Positions 1-5,350 of a DNA stretch of 6,058 bases are shown one piece after another (positions within the stretch are counted from its first letter, which is position 1; each line of letters starts with the position of its first letter). Source of the DNA: Alphaproteobacteria bacterium (GTDB taxonomy: Bacteria; Pseudomonadota; Alphaproteobacteria; GCA-2731375); contig JANQKO010000695.1 in NCBI GenBank assembly GCA_028281075.1, positions 1 through 6,058 of the forward strand, read 5' to 3'. The notes beneath the pieces were generated by a model that had not been told where the DNA came from, did no database searches, and saw only the letters and a program-made list of their open reading frames with translations. Both the position numbers and the translations under genes were made by a program.

Positions 1-62
1 TGTCATGGTTCCGCGTCCGTTACCGCCGGGATTGCCGGGACCGGTCCGTTCGCGCCGGCCGG

Positions 63-81
63 CGGCATGCCTCGCATGCCG
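63..81. other. Short perfect hairpin just past the 3' end of the pentapeptide-repeat gene
   Basis: CGGCATGC (63-70) and GCATGCCG (74-81) are perfectly complementary 8-base arms around a 3-base loop. The hairpin lies about 34 bases beyond the stop codon of the minus-strand gene that ends at 115. Neither strand has a T-run after it, so it is not a canonical intrinsic terminator. It may protect the 3' end of the transcript or assist Rho-type termination, which is inference. The rest of positions 1-114 shows no supportable gene. An ATG on the minus strand at 6-4 could start a gene leaving the window, but only two codons are visible. Confidence 0.35.
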
Positions 82-114
82 GGCCGGATTGCGCAAGACC
101 CGGCGGCGCGCGGA

Positions 115-1293
115 TCAGTGGGCCGGCGTGACGGCCCGGGACAGATCGGCACCGTCGAGCCGCGCGTCCCGCAGATCGGCGTCGGTGAGATTTGTCGGGC
201 AGGCGCGGCCGATGGGCTTGCCGTCGGGCCCCTTCAGTTGGACGGGGTCCAGCTTCGCGCCGGTCAGCGTGGCGCCGCGCAGGTTGGCGCTGGTCAGATT
301 GGTGCCGGACAGGTCCGCGTCGCTGAGGTCGCAGTCCGACAGGTCGGCATAGGACAGGTCCGCCATCACCAGCTTGCAGCGGCTTAGATGGGCGCCGGAC
401 AGGTCGGCGCCCGAAAGGCTGCTGGCCGACAGATCCAGCCCGGCGAAGGCGGCGCCCTTCAGGTCCTGGCGGTCCATCTGCAGCCGCTCGCCCTTGGCGC
501 CGTTGGACGACAGCCAGACCGTATGGCTGTCGAGGCGTTTCTGCATCGAGGGCGACACGATGGCGGTGTTCCTGCTGACGACCGCGCCCATGAGGCTGGC
601 GGTCGAGAGATCCACGTTCGTCAGCACCGCGCCGCTGAGGTCGGCGCCGTCCAGCCGGGCCTGCTTCAGGTTGGCGCCGCGCAGGTTGGCGCCGGACATG
701 TCGGCATGCTTGAGCCGCGCGCCCTCGAGGTTCGCGCCGGCCAGGTCGGCGCCACGGAAATCGACATGCTCGCCCTCGACGCGCGACAGGTTGGCGTCGC
801 GCAGGTTCGAGTTGGCGAACCTGGCATGGTCGAGCTTGGCGCGTTTCAGCTTGGCCTGGTTGAGATCGACGACGGAAAGGTCGGTGGCCCGCGATGGCTC
901 GGCCTGCATCACGGCGCCGGGCCGCAGGTCGGATTCGGCCAGGTTGACGCGGATCATCCTGGCGCCGCCGAACCGCGCGCCGCGCAGATCGGCCCGCGCG
1001 AGGATGGCGTCCGACAGATCCGCGTCGTGAAAGTTGGCGGCGAACAGATCGGCATACTGGAACTTGCCGCGCGTCAGCACCGCATGGCTGAAGTTGACGG
1101 CGCTGAGCAGGGCCTGCTGCAGGTCGATGTCGGCCAGATCGCGGCCGGACAGGTCGCGATTGCGCAGATCGGCCCGAACGCCACCGGGCTGTTTGGCCAC
1201 GTAGCGCCGATGATCCTTCAAGATGGCGACGAGTTCACGAATCGTTAACGATTGAAGCTCCAGCGGCGCGGCGACTGTCACATCTTCCCCCAT
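115..1293 (-). CDS. Pentapeptide-repeat protein with two capped repeat modules
   Basis: The 392-residue protein is built mainly of pentapeptide repeats, A(D/N)LxX, which are known to fold into a right-handed quadrilateral beta-helix. Block 1 spans about residues 40-238, with an irregular stretch at about 124-139. Block 2 spans about 277-348 and resumes at 369-385 after an insertion containing KGPDGKPIG. Each block is preceded by a related non-repeat segment of the form H-x2-(Y/W)...G...R: H28/Y31/R40 at the N-terminus and H257/W260/R270 in the middle. No signal peptide, transmembrane helix or enzyme motif is visible, so it is probably cytoplasmic. Its role is unknown. Some family members mimic DNA and protect gyrase, but nothing here shows that. 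The ATG at 1293 has only a weak GGA upstream. A GTG at 1281 sits just behind a GGGGGA and is an alternative start. The next gene is divergent. Confidence 0.95.
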   Translation of the reverse strand: MGEDVTVAAPLELQSLTIRELVAILKDHRRYVAKQPGGVRADLRNRDLSGRDLADIDLQQALLSAVNFSHAVLTRGKFQYADLFAANFHDADLSDAILARADLRGARFGGARMIRVNLAESDLRPGAVMQAEPSRATDLSVVDLNQAKLKRAKLDHARFANSNLRDANLSRVEGEHVDFRGADLAGANLEGARLKHADMSGANLRGANLKQARLDGADLSGAVLTNVDLSTASLMGAVVSRNTAIVSPSMQKRLDSHTVWLSSNGAKGERLQMDRQDLKGAAFAGLDLSASSLSGADLSGAHLSRCKLVMADLSYADLSDCDLSDADLSGTNLTSANLRGATLTGAKLDPVQLKGPDGKPIGRACPTNLTDADLRDARLDGADLSRAVTPAH

Positions 1294-1346
1294 CTAGCGT
1301 CCGTTCGGAATTGCCCTTGCCGGAAACCGGGCCGAAAGACCCATGT

Positions 1347-1374
1347 TCAGTAGGTACATTACATATGCCAACAA
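1347..1374 (-). promoter_or_regulatory. Possible promoter for the pentapeptide-repeat gene
   Basis: The divergent intergenic stretch 1294-1526 is clearly more AT-rich than the surrounding genes, as expected of a control region. On the minus strand, TTGTTG (1374-1369) and TACTGA (1352-1347) are separated by 16 bases and loosely resemble -35 and -10 elements. An overlapping TTGGCA is also present. The match is weak and rests on eye comparison with the sigma-70 consensus only. No equally good promoter was found for the plus-strand lipoprotein gene. An 11-base inverted repeat, CTAAG-C-CTTAG, lies at 1408-1418 between the two divergent genes. Confidence 0.25.
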
Positions 1375-1526
1375 ACGAGATTATCGGCAGGTTTGGTTTG
1401 AGAATTACTAAGCCTTAGGACGGAAACGCCGGGACGGTTAAGCGGATTGGTTCCATCCGGCGTGTTGCTTTTCGCCGAATGCGATCCAAATTCCTTGATT
1501 GTGGGAAAATGATGGAGTGCAGGACC

Positions 1527-1763
1527 ATGCCGGATGGACTGCGGACCACACGCGCCGGGCGATCGGCGCGCCGGTTCCTGACCCGGTCCGGTCTGCTGCT
1601 GGTCTTGGGGGTGTTCGCCGCCTGTTCGCCGCAGGACATCTACCGCCGGACCTGCGAGGGCAAAGGCCTGCAGGCGGGTACGCCGCCGTTCGCGGAATGC
1701 CTGGCGCGTGAACGGGCGGCCGTGGAGCGGATGGGCCGGTCGCGGCGCGGCGGCGGTCCCTAA
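1527..1763 (+). CDS. Small putative lipoprotein with a two-Cys motif
   Basis: The reading frame is open from 1479. The ATG at 1527 is preferred because GGAG lies at 1514-1517, nine bases upstream, and because it gives a compact signal peptide. The resulting 78-residue protein has an Arg-rich n-region, a hydrophobic stretch (about residues 22-32, LLLVLGVFAA) and a lipobox-like FAA-C with Cys33 as the lipidation candidate. Phe at -3 is atypical for a lipobox. The mature part contains R-x-x-C-(x)n-G-(x)n-G-T-x3-F-x-x-C, a pattern I have seen in small alphaproteobacterial lipoproteins, and ends in an Arg/Gly-rich tail. Its function is unknown; the envelope is the likely location. The glycosylase gene follows after 78 bases on the same strand. 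ATGs at 1479, 1509 and 1512 are alternative starts. Confidence 0.7.
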   Translation: MPDGLRTTRAGRSARRFLTRSGLLLVLGVFAACSPQDIYRRTCEGKGLQAGTPPFAECLARERAAVERMGRSRRGGGP

Positions 1764-1841
1764 CCCGCCCTTGTCAAACCCGACACGGCCCGCGCGTGGC
1801 GGTTGTCGGGCCCGATCCGGGCGTGCGAAGCTGCCGGCGAG

Positions 1842-2741
1842 ATGCCGGAATTGCCGGACATTACCGTCTATATCGAGGCGCTCGAACGCCGCATCGCGGG
1901 CGCGCCGCTGCGGGGCATACGGGTGACCAACCCGTTCCTGCTGCGCACGGCGGAACCGCCGGTTGCGGCCGCCGCCGGGCGGCGGGTGACCGGCCTGGAG
2001 CGAATCGGCAAGCGGATCGCGATCGGCCTGGAGGGCGATCTCTGGCTGGTCCTGCACCTGATGATCGCCGGACGGCTGCACTGGCGGCCGCCGGGCGCGA
2101 AACCGCCGGGCCGGCGCGGCCTGGCGGCGTTCGGTTTCCCCGAGGGCCCGGTGGTTCTGGCCGAAGCGGGCAGCAAACGCCGGGCCTCGCTGCATGTCGT
2201 CCAGGGACGGGATGCCCTTCAGGCCCTCGATCCCGGCGGGCATGAGGTGTTCGAGATCGACGGCGCCAGGTTCGGCGCGCTGCTGACGCGGGAGAACCAC
2301 ACGCTGAAGCGGGCGCTGACCGATCCGCGCATCTTCAGCGGGATCGGCAACGCGTTTTCCGACGAGATCCTGCACCGCGCCCGGCTGTCACCCGTCGCCA
2401 TGACCGAAAAGCTGACGCCGGCGCAGATCGAGACGCTGCGCCAGGCGGTCCGCGAGACGCTCGCGCACTGGATCGACCGCCTGCGGACCGAGACCGGCGA
2501 CGACTTTCCGGAGAAGGTGACGGCGTTCCGTGACGGGATGGCGGTGCATGGGCGCTACGGCAAGCCCTGTCCCGATTGCGGCACGGCCGTGCAGCGCATC
2601 CGCCATGCCAGCAACGAGACCAATTACTGCCCCCGCTGCCAGACCGGCGGCAGGCTGCTGGCCGACCGGGCCCTGTCGCGGCTGTTGCGGAAGGACTGGC
2701 CGCGCACGATCGACGAACTGGAGCGCATGGGCCGGGTTTGA
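1842..2741 (+). CDS. Fpg/Nei-family DNA glycosylase (formamidopyrimidine-DNA glycosylase-like, divergent subfamily)
   Basis: Base-excision-repair enzyme of 299 residues; the family removes oxidised bases and cleaves the strand by beta,delta-elimination. The start at 1842 is fixed by the N-terminus MPELP: Pro2 becomes the catalytic nucleophile after Met removal, and Glu3 is the catalytic acid. The frame extends upstream to a TTG at 1803, but that would bury Pro2. Other family marks are Lys57 in ERIGKR, HLMIAGRL (72-79), GIGNAFSDEIL (167-177, with Asn170), and a C-terminal zinc finger with Cys243/246 and Cys263/266. The protein continues about 33 residues past the finger (LADRALSRLL...). The loop at about 106-120 reads EAGSKRRASL instead of the classical TDPRRFG, and the finger has NETNYC where MutM has the lesion-contacting Arg. 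It is therefore probably not orthologous to canonical mutM, and its substrate range may differ. It converges on the glucan gene. Confidence 0.93.
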   Translation: MPELPDITVYIEALERRIAGAPLRGIRVTNPFLLRTAEPPVAAAAGRRVTGLERIGKRIAIGLEGDLWLVLHLMIAGRLHWRPPGAKPPGRRGLAAFGFPEGPVVLAEAGSKRRASLHVVQGRDALQALDPGGHEVFEIDGARFGALLTRENHTLKRALTDPRIFSGIGNAFSDEILHRARLSPVAMTEKLTPAQIETLRQAVRETLAHWIDRLRTETGDDFPEKVTAFRDGMAVHGRYGKPCPDCGTAVQRIRHASNETNYCPRCQTGGRLLADRALSRLLRKDWPRTIDELERMGRV

Positions 2742-2760
2742 GGCACACGGACCGGCCGGT

Positions 2761-4347
2761 TCAGGCGGCGACGGGCAGATACTGGTACAGCCAGGTTTCC
2801 GTCAGCGTCCGGCCGCCGGCGCGCAGGAAGCAACGCAGATCGACCGGCTGATCGCCGTCCGCATGCAGGTCGAAGAAGGCCCGCCAGCGCTCCGTGCCGA
2901 CGACCCGCAGCGCGTAGGCGTTGTCGATCCGGCCACGCGAGGCTGAAATCACCGGCTCGACCGGGGCCCGGCGGCGCAGATGGCGCAGCGGACCGCCGGC
3001 GAAGTCGATGACGAACTTTCGCGCGCCGTCGGGCCGGGACTGGCCGGGCACGCCGCCGCGTCCGAGCCGGGTATGGCGGACCCGGCCGATGCCGTCGTCG
3101 GCGTAAGGTTCGTCGCCGAGCCAGTGCAGGCGATAGCTGAACGACCATTGGCTGCCGGCGGTCACTGGCTCGGCCGGCAGCCAGTAGGCGACGATGTTGT
3201 CGTGGATCTCGTCGTCGGTCGGGATCTCGACCAGTTGCACGGCGCCCCTGCCCCAGCCGCCGCGCGGTTCGACCCAGACGCTGGGACGGCGGTCGTAGAA
3301 GACGCCGTCATCCTCGTAATTGTGGAACTGGCGGTCGCGCTGCAGCAGCCCGAAACCTTTCGGGTCGCGATCGGTGAAGGAACTGGTGATGACCCTGCCG
3401 GGGTTGTTGAGCGGGCGCCAGATCCGCTCGCCGCCGCCGGTCCAGATCGCCAGACCGTCGCTATCGTGCACCTCGGGCCGCCAGTCGGTCGCCCGGTGCC
3501 GGTTGTTCTCGCCGAACCAAAACATGCTGGTCAGCGGCGCGACGCCCAGGCGCGCGATGCGCCGGCGCGCGAACAGCTCGGCCCGGACATCCATGACGAC
3601 GCCGGCCGATCGGGTGCAGTCGAAGCGATAGGCGCCGGTCAGGCCGGGGCCGTCCAGCAGGGCGTAGACGGTGATCGTCCGCGCCCCCGCCGCCGGGCGC
3701 GCCAGCCAGAACCGGGTGAAGCGGGGAAACTCCTCGGGCCAGGGCATGGCCGTGTCGATCGCGATGCCGCGCGCCGACATGCCGTACTGGTCAAGGGCGC
3801 CGGCGCTGCGGAAATAGGCCGCGCCCAGGAAGACCAGCCAGTCGGTCTCGCCATCCTCCGGATTCATCAGGCGGAAGCCGGCGAAACCGAGATCGTCCGG
3901 CAGCCCGGCGGTAAGGCCGCCGTCGTCGAAGTCGAAGAGATGCCTGGAATAGACGATCTCCCGCGCGACGCCGCCATCGACCACGTGAACGGTGACCGGT
4001 GCCTTGAAGTAGCGGCCGAGATGAAAGAACCGGACCGGAAACGCCGCCGCGCCGTCGGCCCAGAGCGCGTTTTCGGCACGGAAGCGGATTTTCTGGTGGG
4101 TGTCGTAGTCGATGGCTTCGAGCCGGTCGGGATGGCGGATGTCCGGCGGCCGGAAGGCCGTCGCGGCGGTTTCGCGCGCCAGGTTCCGCAGCCAGGCGAA
4201 ATCGAACGCACGCGGCGGTCCGAACCGGACGGCCGCGGCGCGCGCCGGCGACGGCCGCGCCAGCGGCCAGGCCGGCAGGGTCGCCGCGGCGGCGAGCAGA
4301 CGCCGGCGCGACAGGGCGCTGGCATTGGCGTGCGGACGCTTGGACAT
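2761..4347 (-). CDS. opgG/opgD: Periplasmic glucan biosynthesis protein, OpgG/OpgD (MdoG/MdoD) family, Tat-exported
   Basis: The 528-residue protein matches the MdoG family (PF04349), whose members act in the periplasm on osmoregulated beta-glucans. E. coli OpgG and OpgD have been shown to be beta-1,2-glucanases (GH186). The N-terminus carries a twin-arginine signal (SRRRLL, residues 13-18), a hydrophobic stretch and a likely cleavage after ARA (35-37). Family-like stretches include the N-terminal YDTHQKIRF (81-89), FPVRFFHLG (103-111), MFWFGENN (275-282), NYEDD (343-347) and RRPSVWVEPRGGWGRG (353-368). An Asp in NYEDD is the likely counterpart of the GH186 acid, by recall and not by alignment. 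The ATG at 4347 is chosen for the Tat signal; GGAGGG lies 14 bases upstream, which is rather far. The frame is open to 4464. OpgG and OpgD cannot be separated by eye. No opgH glucosyltransferase is in the window. Confidence 0.93.
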   Translation of the reverse strand: MSKRPHANASALSRRRLLAAAATLPAWPLARPSPARAAAVRFGPPRAFDFAWLRNLARETAATAFRPPDIRHPDRLEAIDYDTHQKIRFRAENALWADGAAAFPVRFFHLGRYFKAPVTVHVVDGGVAREIVYSRHLFDFDDGGLTAGLPDDLGFAGFRLMNPEDGETDWLVFLGAAYFRSAGALDQYGMSARGIAIDTAMPWPEEFPRFTRFWLARPAAGARTITVYALLDGPGLTGAYRFDCTRSAGVVMDVRAELFARRRIARLGVAPLTSMFWFGENNRHRATDWRPEVHDSDGLAIWTGGGERIWRPLNNPGRVITSSFTDRDPKGFGLLQRDRQFHNYEDDGVFYDRRPSVWVEPRGGWGRGAVQLVEIPTDDEIHDNIVAYWLPAEPVTAGSQWSFSYRLHWLGDEPYADDGIGRVRHTRLGRGGVPGQSRPDGARKFVIDFAGGPLRHLRRRAPVEPVISASRGRIDNAYALRVVGTERWRAFFDLHADGDQPVDLRCFLRAGGRTLTETWLYQYLPVAA

Positions 4348-4378
4348 GGTTGCTTCGGTTTCCCTCCGGGCCACCCGG

Positions 4379-4398
4379 CGATACGGCGCGCCGTGTCG
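4379..4398. promoter_or_regulatory. Imperfect 20-base palindrome upstream of the glucan gene
   Basis: ACGGCGCGCCGT (4383-4394) is a perfect 12-base palindrome. Beyond one mismatch it extends on both sides by CGA/TCG, giving 20 bases in all. It ends about 31 bases before the ATG of the glucan gene. As RNA it would form a GC-rich hairpin in the 5' leader, if the transcript starts further upstream. As DNA it could be a repressor operator. Short GC palindromes arise easily in DNA this GC-rich, so the functional call is weak. Confidence 0.3.
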
Positions 4399-4505
4399 GC
4401 GCCGCTGGCAATAGCAGCTAGGCACCGGGCGGCGCGGCGCAAGCCCGGTCCACGCGGTTGTCACAGGCCGCGGGGCCGTCGAACCGTGACGTGATTTCGT
4501 CCCCT

Positions 4506-4521
4506 TGTGAGACGGTTCACA
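4506..4521. promoter_or_regulatory. Perfect CRP-type operator, TGTGA-N6-TCACA
   Basis: The sequence TGTGA-GACGGT-TCACA matches both five-base half-sites of the classical CRP/cAMP consensus with the correct six-base spacer. It sits in the 200-base control region between two divergent genes, which is where a functional site would be expected. The right half overlaps TTCACA (4516-4521), a near-match to a -35 element for plus-strand transcription. If the site acted at -41.5, plus-strand transcription would start near 4555; the segment CATACATATG (4541-4550) would then supply the -10 region, and the downstream ATG at 4614 would be the translation start. That geometry is inference. The site could equally act on the minus-strand glucan gene. 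Confidence 0.55.
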
Positions 4522-4547
4522 GGCGCCGGCGACGGTGGGTCATACAT

Positions 4548-5252
4548 ATGGGCCGCCGGCAACCGGTCTCCGCATCCGACATCCGGCCCCGCTTGATCAT
4601 CACGGGCTGCGACATGCGTTACGACATCGACGGGTTTGGCAATACGAGTCGCGCGGCGGGTCCGCGCTGGCGCGATCCGCGTCGGGACGATCCGCGCGGC
4701 GGTCTCCACCTGGCTGACGTTCGGCCGGCCGCGTTCGGCCGCGACCGCGCGCTTGCACGGATTTCCGCGTCGACGTTGACGAACCTGGATCTGTTTCCGC
4801 TGAACGGCGTGACGCTCGGCCGGACCTCGATGGCGGAACTGCGCCGGCTCGGCCATCGCTCGCGCTATATCGACGATCAGACGGGCGAGCCGTTCCGCTG
4901 CTATCAGGTCGATGGCATCAACTTCTGGTACCTCGATGGCAACGTCGCCGAAAGCGTGTTCCTGGCCCATGGCACGCCGATTCCGGAACGATGGCGGACG
5001 CTCGGGTTTTCCTGGACGCACTCCTTTGACCATTACGGCGAGCTGCTGCGCCGGCTGGGTTTCGACGTGGTGGTGACACGGCAGCCGGCGACGCGCTGGT
5101 TTTCGGACCGGCGGTCGTTCTCGGCGGAGCTGGAGGGGCGTCGGCAGGGCGATATCGGGTTGCGCATCAAGCTGGACTTCGATTTTGGCGATGGCACCAA
5201 AGCCGGCGATATCGAGACGTTGTATTCGATCGACGTGGCCGTCGCCGGATAG
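4548..5252 (+). CDS. Unrecognised protein, conserved-looking C-terminal domain
   Basis: I do not recognise this 234-residue protein. Residues 1-75 are rich in Arg, Asp and Gly and look disordered. From about 76 the composition becomes that of a folded domain: NLDLFPLNGVTLG (79-91), SMAELRRLG (94-102), CYQVDGINFWYLD (118-130), a Trp/Phe-rich stretch PERWRTLGFSWTHSFDHY (146-163), and a beta-rich end with IKLDFDF and TLYSIDV. The pattern of a G-x-T-x3-(E)L-x2-LG turn followed by strands faintly recalls BamE/SmpA-like folds, but this is a weak guess. No signal peptide or enzyme motif is visible. The ATG at 4548 has GGTGGG eight bases upstream. The ATG at 4614 (212 residues, weak GGG upstream) is a serious alternative, because a CRP-like site and possible promoter lie just before 4548. 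The frame is open from a TTG at 4458, which would run through that site and is unlikely. Confidence 0.72.
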   Translation: MGRRQPVSASDIRPRLIITGCDMRYDIDGFGNTSRAAGPRWRDPRRDDPRGGLHLADVRPAAFGRDRALARISASTLTNLDLFPLNGVTLGRTSMAELRRLGHRSRYIDDQTGEPFRCYQVDGINFWYLDGNVAESVFLAHGTPIPERWRTLGFSWTHSFDHYGELLRRLGFDVVVTRQPATRWFSDRRSFSAELEGRRQGDIGLRIKLDFDFGDGTKAGDIETLYSIDVAVAG

Positions 5253-5274
5253 CGTGTTCCCCGCCGGCGCGCGG

Positions 5275-5339
5275 ACGCCTAATAGGCGTAAAACCAAAAT
5301 TTGAATCACTTAATGGATCGTTTAGCTCGTCTGTCTAAT
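5275..5339 (+). promoter_or_regulatory. AT-rich upstream segment of the PAS_5-type gene with a small palindrome
   Basis: The 98 bases between the unrecognised gene and the PAS_5-type gene contain ACGCCT-AAT-AGGCGT (5275-5289), a perfect six-base-arm inverted repeat. It is followed by an unusually AT-rich run (about 5288-5325). The hairpin is followed by AAAA on the plus strand, not T, so it is not a plus-strand terminator. TTGAAT (5301-5306) and TCTAAT (5334-5339) resemble -35 and -10 elements individually, but their 27-base spacing is wrong for a sigma-70 pair. The stretch is probably the promoter region of the downstream gene, with exact elements undetermined. Confidence 0.3.
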
Positions 5340-5350
5340 GTGGCGTCAGG

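Noticed and set aside
30..64. Short GC palindromes (GGACCGGTCC, CGCCGGCCGGCG) near the left edge
   Set aside because: Ten- to twelve-base GC palindromes are common by chance in DNA of this composition and nothing around them suggests function.
388..1248. Long plus-strand frame (286 codons) opposite the pentapeptide-repeat gene, with a repetitive QVGA-type product
   Set aside because: Its repetitiveness simply mirrors the pentapeptide repeats on the other strand; the minus-strand product has clear family motifs.
115..1293. Repetitive DNA (recurring GGTCGGCGCC-like units) considered as a tandem or CRISPR-like array
   Set aside because: The periodicity is the 15-base pentapeptide codon period with variable units and no distinct spacers; it is explained by the coding repeat.
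1359..2375. Minus-strand frame of 338 codons covering the lipoprotein and much of the glycosylase gene
   Set aside because: The product is low-complexity Arg/Pro/Ala-rich sequence, and the plus-strand glycosylase is certain here.
2742..2760. Possible terminator in the 19-base gap between the convergent glycosylase and glucan genes
   Set aside because: Only a short ACCGGCCGGT palindrome is present, with no T-run on either side.
2980..4494. Plus-strand frame of 504 codons antisense to the glucan gene
   Set aside because: Long antisense frames are expected in GC-saturated DNA; the product shows no recognisable domain, while the minus strand has a Tat signal and family motifs throughout.
4461..5309. 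Minus-strand frame of 282 codons opposite the unrecognised protein
   Set aside because: The plus-strand product has aromatic-rich, domain-like segments and a start with a ribosome-site candidate. The antisense product is Arg/Ala-rich without motifs and would span the CRP-like site and the AT-rich promoter stretch. Since the plus-strand protein is itself unassigned, this rejection is less certain than the others.
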